DNA from: Streptomyces sp. man185
Lineage (GTDB): Bacteria; Actinomycetota; Actinomycetes; Streptomycetales; Streptomycetaceae
Direction of reading: 5' to 3'
NCBI GenBank assembly: GCA_002551355.1
Contig: NTHE01000014.1
Span: forward strand, 1-64,000
Length of the DNA: 64,000 nt
Below the pieces are notes generated by a model, which made no database searches, was not told where the DNA came from, and was given only the letters and a program-made list of their open reading frames with translations. The position numbers and the translations under genes were made by a program. Shown here piece after piece: positions 54,164 to 62,876 of the stretch; positions within the stretch are counted from its first letter, which is position 1; each line of letters begins with the position of its first letter.

Positions 54164-54781
54164 ATGGGCGAGCTGATCCTCATCCGGCACGGCGAGACCG
54201 AGTGGTCCCGTTCCGGACAGCACACGAGCTACACCGATCTCCCCCTCACCGACGTCGGCGAGCGCCAGGCCCGCGCGCTCGTCCCGCTGCTGGCCGACCG
54301 GCACATCGGGCTCACGCTCGTCAGCCCGCTGATCCGGGCCCGCCGCACCGCCGAACTGGCCGGGCTCCCCGCACCCCGGGTCACCCCCGAGCTGCGGGAG
54401 TGGGACTACGGCGGGTACGAGGGCATCACCACCCGCGAGATCCGCCGCACCCGGCCCTTCTGGAACCTGTGGACCGACGGCGTCGACCCCGGCTCCCCGG
54501 AGCACCCGGGGGAGAGCCCCGCCCAGATCGGGCAGCGGGCCGACCAGGTGCTCGCGGGCGTCCGGTCGGCAGCCGAGCAGGTCGGGGACGAGGACATCGC
54601 GCTCGTCGCGCACTCGCACTTCCTGCGCGTCCTCACCGCCCGCTACCTCGGCCTGACCCCGGCCGAGGGCCGGCTCTTCCAGCTCGCCACCGGCGCCGTC
54701 TCCCGGCTCGGCACCGAGCACGGCCGGCCGGTCGTCGCCGCACTCAACCTCGCCCTGCCCGAAAGCCTCCAGCCAAAGTGA
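54164..54781 (+). CDS. histidine phosphatase family protein
   Basis: A 205-aa phosphoglycerate-mutase-like phosphatase. The phospho-His site is LIRHGETEWS. LVSPLIRARRTAE supplies the second Arg, REWDYGGYEG the acid, and VAHSHFLRVL the second His. Possible substrates are sugar phosphates or other small phosphates. The ATG at 54164 lacks a strong ribosome site. Confidence 0.9.
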   Translation: MGELILIRHGETEWSRSGQHTSYTDLPLTDVGERQARALVPLLADRHIGLTLVSPLIRARRTAELAGLPAPRVTPELREWDYGGYEGITTREIRRTRPFWNLWTDGVDPGSPEHPGESPAQIGQRADQVLAGVRSAAEQVGDEDIALVAHSHFLRVLTARYLGLTPAEGRLFQLATGAVSRLGTEHGRPVVAALNLALPESLQPK

Positions 54782-54853
54782 GCTTCACCCCTTCAGAACG
54801 CCCCCGGCCGGGGTGGACCTCGATCTCCCCGCAGGCCTCCGACGGGCAGGAAC

Positions 54854-54896
54854 GCCGACGGCCGGCACCCGCCCTTGGGGGGTACCGGCCGCCGGC
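54854..54896. terminator. bidirectional terminator hairpin
   Basis: GCCGACGGCCGGCACC (54854-54869) pairs with 54881-54896 at 14 of 16 positions, with an 11-base loop, in the 131-base gap between the convergent phosphatase and mannosidase genes. Confidence 0.75.
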
Positions 54897-54912
54897 GCTC
54901 ACCGCGTGAGGA

Positions 54913-57900
54913 TCAGGAGAGCAGCTCCACCTCCGCGAGCGTCGCCGAACCCGTCAGCACCAGCCGGTACTTCGCGTACGAGCCGGGCTTCGCCACCGAG
55001 AACACCCGGGTCTGCTTGTCCCAGGCGAACGACTGGCCGGAGCGGCGGTCGATGTCCTTCCACTTCTTGCCGTCGGCCGAGCCCTGGAGCGTCCAGCCCT
55101 TCGGGGCCTTGTCCGCCGCCGCCGAGGTCAGCGTGTACTGGATCCCCTTCGTCGCCGAGGACACCGGCAGCTCCACCGACTCGACCGTCGCCGAGGTGGC
55201 GGAGGTGTCGTCGAACAGCTCCCCGGCACCCTTCAGCGCGTCACCCTTGGGCGTCGGGACCTTGTCGTCCTTCTGCACCGAGACCGGGGCCGCGTCCTTG
55301 CCCGTGCCCCAGGCCGACGGCTTCGGGCCCATGTCGAACTCCAGCGTGCCGCCCTTGGCCAGCACGTCGTGCGGGAGCGCCGTGGAGGTCCACTTCTTGC
55401 CGTTGACCTTCACGCCCTGCACGTAGATGTTCTTGTCGCTGTTCTTCGGGGCCTTCACGACCAGCTTGCGGCCGTTGTCCATGCGGACGGTGACCTTCTT
55501 GAAGAGCGGCGAGCCGATCGCGTACTCGCCGCTTCCCATCACCAGCGGGTAGAAGCCGAGCGAGGAGAAGAGGAACCAGGCCGACTGCTCGCCGTTGTCC
55601 TCGTCGCCGTGGATGCCCTGCCCGATCTCGCTGCCGACGTAGAGCCGGCCCAGCACCTCGCGGACCTTCTCCTGCGTCTTGTACGGCTGCGAGGCCGCGT
55701 TGTACATGTACGTGGCGTGGTGGGCGACCTGGTTGCTGTGTCCGTACTGTCCCATCCGCACGTCCCGCGCCTCGGTCATCTCGTGGATGACCCCGCCGTA
55801 GCTGCCGACGAACTCCGGGCCCGCCGTCTCCGGCGTCGAGAAGTACGTGTCCAGCTTCTTGCCCAGACCCGCGCGGCCGCCGTACAGGTTGGCCAGGCCC
55901 CGGCTGTCCTGCGGGGCGGTGAAGGCGTAGCCCCAGCCGTTGGTCTCGGTGTAGTCGTAGCCCCAGACGCGCGGGTCGTATTCGCCCGAGGGCAGCCGCC
56001 AGTCGCCGTTGGGCTTCTTGCCCTGGAAGAACCCGGCCTTGTCGTCGAAGAGCTTGACGTACTTCTGCGCCCGGTTCATGAAGTACTCGGACTCTTCCTT
56101 GTACCGCGCCTTCTTCGTCTTCTTGTACAGCTCCTGGCCCATACGGGCGATGCCGTAGTCGTTGACGTAACCCTCCAGGGACCAGGACAGGCCCTCGTGG
56201 GTCGCGGTGTTCGCGTAGCCGGTGAAGACCGAGGTCTCCAGGCCCTTGCGGCCGACACCCGAGGAGGGCGGGGCCACGGTGGCGTTCTTGAGCGCGGCGT
56301 CGTAGGCCGCCTCCGCGTCGAACTTCACTCCCTTGACGTACGCGTCGGCGAACGCCACGTCCGAGCTGGTGCCGGTCATCAGGTCCGCGTAGCCGGGGGA
56401 GGACCAGCGGGAGGTCCAGCCGCCGTCCTTGTAGTGCTGGACGAATCCGTCCACCAGCTCGCCGGCCTTCTTCGGGGAGAAGAAGGAGTAGGCGGGCCAC
56501 GTCGTGCGGTAGGTGTCCCAGAAGCCGTTGTTGACGTACACCTCGCCGTCGACGATCTTCGCGCCGGTCTGCGTCGGGGTGTTCTCACCGGTCGCCTTGG
56601 AGAAGGGGCTGGCGTATTTGTTCTTGCCCTTCACCTTCTCGTGGCCGGAGTTCGGGTAGAGGTAGAGCCGGTACAGGCTGGAGTAGAGCGTCGTCAGCTG
56701 GTCGGCGTCGGCCCCTTCGACCTCGACCGTCCCCAGGATGTCGTCCCAGGCGCCCTGCGCCTTGCGCTGCACCCGGTCGAACGAGGTGGACTCCGGGATC
56801 TCCATGGCCAGGTTCTGCTTCGCCTGGTCGACGCCGATCAGCGAGGTGGCCAGGCGCAGGTTGACCGTGCGGTCCTTGCCCGCGTCGAAGCGGAAGAACC
56901 CGGTGACGTCGGCGCCCCCGCCGCCCTTCAGCTTGCCGCTGTCGGTGACCGGCGCGTCGAAGACGCCGTACACGAACATCCGGGTCGCGCCGGTGGACAG
57001 GCCGCTCTTGACGTCCGTGTAGCCGGAGAAGGAGCCGGTCTTCGGGTCGAGGGTGATGCCGCCGTCGTTCGAGACGTTGTCGAAGATCAGGCTGGCGTCC
57101 TTGCCCGGGTAGGTGAACCGCATCCGGGCCGCGTGGTCGGTCGGCGTCATCTCGGCCTTGAGGCCGTTCTCGAACGTGACGCCGTAGTAGTGCGGCTTCG
57201 CGGTCTCGTTCTCGTGCCGGAACGGCAGCGCGCGGGCCGTACGGGACGCGTCCGGCGTGCCGCTCGCGGCCGAGGGCATCAGCTGGAAGGTCTGCCGGTC
57301 GCCCATCCACGGGCTCGGCTCATGGCTCGCGCCGAACGCCTGGAGCGTGGGGAGGTTGTCCGCGTTGTTGCCCCGGTGGTAGTCGTACAGCCAGCTCAGC
57401 GAACCGGCGTTGGTCACCGGCGTCCAGAAGTTGAAGCCGTGCGGGACCGCCGTGGCCGGAATGTTGTTGCCGCGCGAGAAGCCGCCGCTGGAGTTCGTGC
57501 CGCGGGTGGTCAGCGCGTAGTCCGACAGGTGCGCCTTGCGCTTCTCGGGCTTCTTCGGGGCGATCGTGATGTCGTCGATCCAGCCCTGGAACTTCGCCTT
57601 CCCCTTGGGGGAGTCGTACGCCACCAGGATCCGGTCGACCGTCTTGCCCGCGGCGACCGTGCCGAGGCGGGCGGCGACCTTGTTCCACTGGTTGACGTAG
57701 AGGCGCTTGGCGTCCGACTGGCCCTGCGGGGTCAGCAGCCCGCCGTGGCTGTCGGTGGCCTTCAGGTCGCTCAGGTACGTGCCGTCGGTGAAGGCGAGGT
57801 CCACCGCGACGTGGGTGGCCGGATAGTTCAGGTCTGTCTCGCCCATCTGCGGATAGACGAGGTAGGACAGCTCGGTGTCCTTGGTGACGGCCGTGTTCAC

Positions 57901-58794
57901 GTCGAAGATCTTGTTGTACGAGTAGGCGCGTCCGTCGGGCGTGTGCGTACCCGCGTAGCGCAGTGCCTTCTTTCCGGTGAATCCCGCGCCCGACTTCGCC
58001 GTGGGGGAGCCGGAGGGGCCGCGGTCGGGCTGGCTGCGCATCTCGTCGGGCACCGGCGTGGAGGTGTCACCGTTCGAGAACTGAACGTCGGCGAGCTGGA
58101 GTGCGTCCGCGCCGTTGTTCTTCGTGATCTCCAGCCGGAAGTGCTTGTAGGCCGTGTCGCCCGCGAAGTCGTAGCTCTTCGTCTCGTGCCGCTTGGTGAA
58201 GCTCTCGCCGGTGCGGGTGTCGAGGCCGGTCCACTCCTTGCCGTCCGCCGAGCCCTGGAGCGTCCAGTCCTTCGGGTCGCGCTCGGCGTGGTCGTTGGCC
58301 GAAGTGAGCGCGTATGTCACGACCTTGACGGGTTCGTCGAGGTCGAACTCGGCCCAGCCGGTCTTCGCGAACGTCAGCCACTTGGAGCCCGGCTCGACGT
58401 CGACGAGGTTCTCCTTGACCTCGCCGCCGGCGGTGTTCTCGGCGCTCGCACGGACCTCCGTCACCCGGTCGGTGACATTGCCCGGTATGCCGGAGGAGAA
58501 GCCCCCGTCGACGCCGGAGGACCGCTTCTCGCCGTCGGGGCCCTCCTCGACGGTGTTGCGCCAGTCCGGCTGCCGCTCGTCCGCCTCGAAGGAGGAGGCG
58601 AAGGTCCGGTCGCCGGACGGCTTCCGGTCCGGCGAGGAGGGTTGCGCGGTGGCGACCGCGGGGGCGATCACCACCAGGGCGAGGGATGCCGCGAGGGCTG
58701 CTGCTGTGGGGGTCCGTCTCCGGCGGGGGGCCGGGCGGGGGACCGCGTGAGGGGCTGTGTCGGAGCCGTGGTTGAGGCCGCGTGGTGGCTGCAT
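54913..58794 (-). CDS. secreted GH92 alpha-mannosidase with flanking F5/8 type C (CBM32-like) domains
   Basis: A 1293-aa exo-alpha-mannosidase for mannans or glycoprotein glycans. ATG 58794 is preceded by GGGGAGGA. A basic N-terminus and helix (TAAALAASLALVVIAPAVATA) form a signal peptide. Residues about 80-260 hold a discoidin-like binding domain (GWAEFDLDEPVKVVTYALTS, WTLQGSADGKEW). The GH92 module spans about 430-1150, with GFWDTYRTTWPAYSFF, SSDVAFADAYVKG and the acidic catalytic segment HGDEDNGEQSAWFLFSSLGF. A second partial discoidin-like segment ends the protein (GWTLQGSADGKKWKDIDRRS). A palindromic operator lies 30 bases upstream. The neighbouring sugar importer suggests uptake of liberated sugar. 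Confidence 0.93.
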   Translation of the reverse strand: MQPPRGLNHGSDTAPHAVPRPAPRRRRTPTAAALAASLALVVIAPAVATAQPSSPDRKPSGDRTFASSFEADERQPDWRNTVEEGPDGEKRSSGVDGGFSSGIPGNVTDRVTEVRASAENTAGGEVKENLVDVEPGSKWLTFAKTGWAEFDLDEPVKVVTYALTSANDHAERDPKDWTLQGSADGKEWTGLDTRTGESFTKRHETKSYDFAGDTAYKHFRLEITKNNGADALQLADVQFSNGDTSTPVPDEMRSQPDRGPSGSPTAKSGAGFTGKKALRYAGTHTPDGRAYSYNKIFDVNTAVTKDTELSYLVYPQMGETDLNYPATHVAVDLAFTDGTYLSDLKATDSHGGLLTPQGQSDAKRLYVNQWNKVAARLGTVAAGKTVDRILVAYDSPKGKAKFQGWIDDITIAPKKPEKRKAHLSDYALTTRGTNSSGGFSRGNNIPATAVPHGFNFWTPVTNAGSLSWLYDYHRGNNADNLPTLQAFGASHEPSPWMGDRQTFQLMPSAASGTPDASRTARALPFRHENETAKPHYYGVTFENGLKAEMTPTDHAARMRFTYPGKDASLIFDNVSNDGGITLDPKTGSFSGYTDVKSGLSTGATRMFVYGVFDAPVTDSGKLKGGGGADVTGFFRFDAGKDRTVNLRLATSLIGVDQAKQNLAMEIPESTSFDRVQRKAQGAWDDILGTVEVEGADADQLTTLYSSLYRLYLYPNSGHEKVKGKNKYASPFSKATGENTPTQTGAKIVDGEVYVNNGFWDTYRTTWPAYSFFSPKKAGELVDGFVQHYKDGGWTSRWSSPGYADLMTGTSSDVAFADAYVKGVKFDAEAAYDAALKNATVAPPSSGVGRKGLETSVFTGYANTATHEGLSWSLEGYVNDYGIARMGQELYKKTKKARYKEESEYFMNRAQKYVKLFDDKAGFFQGKKPNGDWRLPSGEYDPRVWGYDYTETNGWGYAFTAPQDSRGLANLYGGRAGLGKKLDTYFSTPETAGPEFVGSYGGVIHEMTEARDVRMGQYGHSNQVAHHATYMYNAASQPYKTQEKVREVLGRLYVGSEIGQGIHGDEDNGEQSAWFLFSSLGFYPLVMGSGEYAIGSPLFKKVTVRMDNGRKLVVKAPKNSDKNIYVQGVKVNGKKWTSTALPHDVLAKGGTLEFDMGPKPSAWGTGKDAAPVSVQKDDKVPTPKGDALKGAGELFDDTSATSATVESVELPVSSATKGIQYTLTSAAADKAPKGWTLQGSADGKKWKDIDRRSGQSFAWDKQTRVFSVAKPGSYAKYRLVLTGSATLAEVELLS

Positions 58795-58825
58795 GCCGAG
58801 CCGTTCCTCCCCGGGAAAATGCCTG

Positions 58826-58837
58826 GACAACGTTGTC
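58826..58837 (-). promoter_or_regulatory. LacI-like palindromic operator of the GH92 gene
   Basis: GACAACGTTGTC is a perfect 12-bp palindrome with central CG, the usual look of LacI-family operators controlling Streptomyces glycoside hydrolases. It sits 32 bases before the ATG. Farther upstream TTGACA (minus strand of 58881-58886) may be the -35 element. Confidence 0.7.
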
Positions 58838-59037
58838 ATAGCGGGATGCAAGGTCCAGTAGGGAGCCAAGTGACAGGACGTGTCAAGGGTGTTGTCGCGT
58901 GGTCCGTCGGCGAATCGGCCGGAATGGGGAAATAGCCGCCGCGGGAGGAGGGCGCGGGACGCCGAGGTATCCGTGAGGTCTCAACTCGGGAAAGACTGCC
59001 GCCCAAACCTGCTTTCGATCTTGCTCAGTTGGCGACA

Positions 59038-59053
59038 AGTGGACTATACCTGT
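59038..59053. promoter_or_regulatory. DasR-responsive element (dre)-like site
   Basis: AGTGGACTATACCTGT matches the dre consensus AGTGGTCTAGACCACT at 12 of 16 positions, including both GG/CC cores. It lies in the 501-base gap between the divergent GH92 and ABC importer genes, 243 bases before the importer's first gene. DasR is the GlcNAc-responsive GntR repressor of Streptomyces, so control of this importer fits. Confidence 0.5.
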
Positions 59054-59295
59054 CGGCATCTGCACAGCCGTTTCACGCGGGTGTGCGCGGGGGAAACAGG
59101 AACGTCGCGAGGACGCCGGGGGCGTCCTCGCTGTACGGTCTCCCGGCATCCCCACTGCACCGGCCTGTCCGGTACATCTGCATATCCGCATGACCCAAGC
59201 GCAACTGACCGCGGTGGCGGGACCCTTCGCCTGAGGCGAGTTTCGACGGGTGACCGGTACACCGCCTGAGTCCTGGAGAAGGCGAGGACTTGAGC

Positions 59296-60741
59296 ATGGG
59301 ATCCACCTCCGCCCACAACAATGAGGGCCTTGGCCGTCGCGATCTGATCAAGCGTTCTGCCGCACTCGGCCTGATCGCTGTTCCGACGATGAGCTTCCTG
59401 TCCGCCTGCGCGAGCGGCGACAGCAGCAGCGACGACAAGGTCGAAAAGGGCGAAAAGAGCGACAAGAACCCGCTGGCCGTGAACGGCAGCGCACCGCTGG
59501 AGATCGTCATCTTCGACGGTGGCTTCGGCACCAAGTACGCCGAGGACGCCAAGGCCGTCTACGAGAAGACCTACCCCGAGGCCAAGGTCAAGTTCTCGGC
59601 GACGCAGAAGATCCAGTCGGTTCTTCAGCCGCGGTTCAACGGTGGTACCCCGCCGGACCTGATCGACAACTCCGGCGCCCAGCAGATGGACATGGGCGTC
59701 CTGGTCGGCAAGAAGCAGCTCACCGACCTGACCCCGCTGCTCGACGCCCCCTCCATCGACGACCCGGCCAAGAAGGTCCGCGACACGCTGCGGCCCGGCA
59801 TCGTCGAGATGGGCCAGTTCGACGGCGACCCGGTCTGGATCATGTACTACGCGTACACGGTCTACGGCGTCTGGTACTCCCAGACCGCGCTGGAGAAGCT
59901 CGACGCCACGTACCCGGAGAACTGGGACGACATGCTCGCGCTCTGCGCGAAGGCGAAGAAGCAGGGCATCGCCGGCTGGACCTACCCCGGCAAGCACCCC
60001 TACTACCTCCCCTTCTCGCTGTACCCCTTCATCGCCAAGATCGGCGGTGTCGAGGTCCTCGACGCGATCGACAACCTGGAGCCGAAGGCCTGGGAGCACC
60101 CCGCGGTCAAGGCGGCCTTCGAGGCGTACTACGAGCTCGTCGCCAAGGACTACATCCTCAAGGGCACCCCGGGCCTCGACCACCGCGGTTCGCAGGGCGC
60201 GTGGGCCCGCGGCAAGGCGCTGTTCATCCCGAACGGCTCCTGGGTGGAGAACGAGGAGGCGGCGATCATCCCCAAGGACTTCAAGCTGTCCGTGGGCGCC
60301 CCCTCCAGCCTCGACTCCTCGGACAAGATGCCCTTCGGCACCCTCTGGGCGTCCGGCGGCGAGCCGTTCATCGTCCCGAGCAAGGCGAAGAACGTCGAGG
60401 GCGGCATGGAGCAGCTGCGCATCATGCTCAGCGAGGCCTCCTCCAAGTCCTTCACCACCAGCACGAAGTCGCTCTCCGCCTTCAACGGCGGCACGGACGG
60501 CATCGAGCTCTCCGACGGCCTCAAGTCCGGTGTCGCCGCGCTGGAGAAGGCCGGCACCAACGTGGTCAACCCGCGCCTCCAGGACTGGTACGTGAAGCTC
60601 CAGAAGGAGCAGATCGGCGTCGCCGCGCTCGGCGAGATGATGGCGGGCCGCGCCAAGCCGGCCGAGACCATCAAGAAGATCCAGGCCTTCGCCGACGCGA
60701 CCGCCAAGGACCAGTCCATCAAGCACTTCAAGCACCAGTGA
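59296..60741 (+). CDS. ngcE: ABC transporter sugar-binding lipoprotein (NgcE type)
   Basis: A 481-aa extracytoplasmic solute-binding protein. The N-terminus carries a twin-arginine signal (GRRDLIKRSAALGLIAV) and a lipobox (LSAC), so it is exported folded by Tat and lipid-anchored. The mature part has the family-1 sugar-binding fold. ATG 59296 is used, with GGCGAGG upstream; TTG 59290 is also in frame. Sequence and the neighbouring permeases and ROK gene match the Streptomyces ngcEFG locus, where NgcE binds GlcNAc and chitobiose. The substrate here is inferred. No ATPase gene is present; such importers share MsiK. Confidence 0.88.
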   Translation: MGSTSAHNNEGLGRRDLIKRSAALGLIAVPTMSFLSACASGDSSSDDKVEKGEKSDKNPLAVNGSAPLEIVIFDGGFGTKYAEDAKAVYEKTYPEAKVKFSATQKIQSVLQPRFNGGTPPDLIDNSGAQQMDMGVLVGKKQLTDLTPLLDAPSIDDPAKKVRDTLRPGIVEMGQFDGDPVWIMYYAYTVYGVWYSQTALEKLDATYPENWDDMLALCAKAKKQGIAGWTYPGKHPYYLPFSLYPFIAKIGGVEVLDAIDNLEPKAWEHPAVKAAFEAYYELVAKDYILKGTPGLDHRGSQGAWARGKALFIPNGSWVENEEAAIIPKDFKLSVGAPSSLDSSDKMPFGTLWASGGEPFIVPSKAKNVEGGMEQLRIMLSEASSKSFTTSTKSLSAFNGGTDGIELSDGLKSGVAALEKAGTNVVNPRLQDWYVKLQKEQIGVAALGEMMAGRAKPAETIKKIQAFADATAKDQSIKHFKHQ

Positions 60742-60790
60742 CCACGCGTCACCAGCGGCGGGCAGCACGGGAAGGTCGGAGTCGGTAGCG

Positions 60791-61711
60791 ATGCAACACG
60801 GTAAATACCGGTTCATAGTCGGGTTCTTGGTGGTCCCGATGACGTTGTACGTCATCTTCGTCATCTGGCCCTTCATCCAGTCCATCTACTACTCGTTCAC
60901 GGACTGGACGGGTCTGAGCCCCGACTTCAAGATGGTCGGGTTCGACAACTACACCAAGATGCTCGACGACGACATCTTCTGGAAATCGCTGCAGCACAGT
61001 GTGCTGCTGGCCATTCTGCTGCCGCTGGTGACGCTCGGCCTCGCGCTCTTCTTCGCCTTCATGCTCAACGTGGGCGGCCGGCGCCGTAAGGGCGCCGCCG
61101 TCACCGGCGTCCGGGGCTCGGGGTTCTACAAGATCGCGTACTTCTTCCCGCAGGTGCTCTCGATCGCGATCGTGGCCATCCTGTTCCAGTTCGCCTTCGA
61201 CCCGGCCCAGGGCATGATCAACGGAACGCTCAAGGCGGTCGGCTTCGACGACGTGCCGAACTGGCTGGGCGATCCGCAGCTGGCCCTGTGGGTCATCATG
61301 GCGGTCCTCGTCTGGTGCACCACCGGCTTCTTCGTGGTGCTGTTCTCCGCGGGCATGGCCTCCATCCCCAAGGACTTCTACGAAGCCGCCCTGCTGGACG
61401 GTGCGAGCCGGTTCACGACCTTCTTCCGGATCACGCTGCCCCTGCTGTGGGACACGGTCCAGTCCGGCTGGGTCTACATGGGCATCCTGGCGCTCGGCGC
61501 CGAGGGCTTCGCGATCGTCCACATCATGAGCGTCGGTCCCGGTGGGCCCGACTACTCGACCACCGTCCTGCCGCTGTACGTCTACCAGTCGGCGTTCCGT
61601 GACGGACAGGCGGGCTACGCGACCACGATCGGTGTCGCCCTGCTCATCGTGACCCTGGCGTTCGCCGCCATCGTCATGCGGGTGGGCCGGCGCGAGCGGC
61701 TGGAGTTCTGA
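60791..61711 (+). CDS. ngcF: ABC transporter permease (NgcF type)
   Basis: A 306-aa MalF-like permease with six predicted helices. The EAA loop is in YEAALLDGASRFTTFFRITLP, which contacts the ATPase. It starts 49 bases after the binding-protein gene, with GGAGTCGG upstream, and its stop overlaps the next start (TGATG). Confidence 0.92.
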   Translation: MQHGKYRFIVGFLVVPMTLYVIFVIWPFIQSIYYSFTDWTGLSPDFKMVGFDNYTKMLDDDIFWKSLQHSVLLAILLPLVTLGLALFFAFMLNVGGRRRKGAAVTGVRGSGFYKIAYFFPQVLSIAIVAILFQFAFDPAQGMINGTLKAVGFDDVPNWLGDPQLALWVIMAVLVWCTTGFFVVLFSAGMASIPKDFYEAALLDGASRFTTFFRITLPLLWDTVQSGWVYMGILALGAEGFAIVHIMSVGPGGPDYSTTVLPLYVYQSAFRDGQAGYATTIGVALLIVTLAFAAIVMRVGRRERLEF

Positions 61712-62661
61712 TGAAGACCACTGACACCCCTCCCTCCGGGCCCTCCGGTTCCCCCTCCGACGCCGACGCGGCCAAGGTCCCGGCGCAGCGCGCCGGGACG
61801 GTCTCCAAGGGCTCCTCGGCCCCCGCCAAGAGCAGCGAGGGCCAGGTCCTCAACGTCTTCTCGCACGGGATGCTGATCCTGTGGGCGATCATGGTCGTCC
61901 TGCCGCTGTTCTGGGCGGTGATGTCCTCGTTCAAGACCGACTCGGACATCTTCAACACCCCGTGGTCGCTGCCCAGCTCGCTGAGCTTCGACGCCTGGGG
62001 CCGGGCCTGGAGCCAGGCCCACATGAGTGAGTACTTCCTGAACACCATCCTGGTGGTGGGCGGTTCGCTCACCGGCACCCTGGTCCTCGGGTCCATGGCC
62101 GCTTATGTGCTCGCCCGCTTCGAGTTCCCGGGCAACCGCTTCATCTACTTCTTGTTCGTCGGCGGCATGAGCTTCCCGATCATGCTGGCGCTGGTCCCGC
62201 TGTTCTACGTCATGGACAACATGGGGCTGCTGAACACGATCCACGGCCTGATCCTCGTGTACATCGCGTACTCGCTGCCGTTCACCGTGTTCTTCCTGAC
62301 CTCGTTCTTCCGTACGCTGCCGACCTCGGTGGCGGAGGCGTCGATCATCGACGGGGCCTCGCACACCCGCACGTTCTTCCAGGTCATGCTGCCGATGGCC
62401 AAGCCCGGCCTGATCAGCGTCGGGATCTTCAACTTCCTGGGGCAGTGGAACCAGTACATGCTGCCCACGGTGCTGAACACCGACCCGGAGAAGCGCGTGC
62501 TGGCCCAGGGCCTGGTGGAGCTGGCCTCCAGCCAGGGCTACAAGGGCGACTACTCCGGCCTCTTCGCCGGTCTGGTGATCGCGATGCTGCCCGTGCTGGC
62601 CGCGTACATCGTCTTCCAGCGCCAGGTCGTCTCCGGTCTGACGGCGGGCGCGCTGAAGTAG
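61711..62661 (+). CDS. ngcG: ABC transporter permease (NgcG type)
   Basis: A 316-aa MalG-like permease. A Ser/Pro/Ala-rich cytoplasmic N-terminus (1-45) precedes six helices; the EAA loop is in VAEASIIDGASHTRTFFQVMLP. It forms the second half of the membrane channel with the preceding gene product and is translationally coupled to it. A very strong hairpin follows. Confidence 0.92.
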   Translation: MKTTDTPPSGPSGSPSDADAAKVPAQRAGTVSKGSSAPAKSSEGQVLNVFSHGMLILWAIMVVLPLFWAVMSSFKTDSDIFNTPWSLPSSLSFDAWGRAWSQAHMSEYFLNTILVVGGSLTGTLVLGSMAAYVLARFEFPGNRFIYFLFVGGMSFPIMLALVPLFYVMDNMGLLNTIHGLILVYIAYSLPFTVFFLTSFFRTLPTSVAEASIIDGASHTRTFFQVMLPMAKPGLISVGIFNFLGQWNQYMLPTVLNTDPEKRVLAQGLVELASSQGYKGDYSGLFAGLVIAMLPVLAAYIVFQRQVVSGLTAGALK

Positions 62662-62672
62662 GTCACGTATCG

Positions 62673-62723
62673 ACAACAACCCGGTGCCCCGGCGGAGACT
62701 CCGCCGGGGCACCGGGTTGTTGT
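62673..62723 (+). terminator. 25-bp perfect palindromic terminator after the ABC operon
   Basis: ACAACAACCCGGTGCC and onward (62673-62697) is complementary over 25 bases to 62699-62723, with a single central base. The transcript would form a long stem with a tight loop. It lies 11 bases after the permease stop and insulates the ROK gene. Confidence 0.92.
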
Positions 62724-62876
62724 GCGGGTGCGCCGGTGCTCAGGTCTTGACGGGAGGCACCCCCGAACGGTCAGCTTAGAGTTCACATGTTGGAGGAAGC
62801 CGGGGTCTCATCGCTGCGGCCCCGGCCGGGGCGGTCCTTAACCGACCGCCCGCCAAGGGCAGGAGTGGATGAGTCG

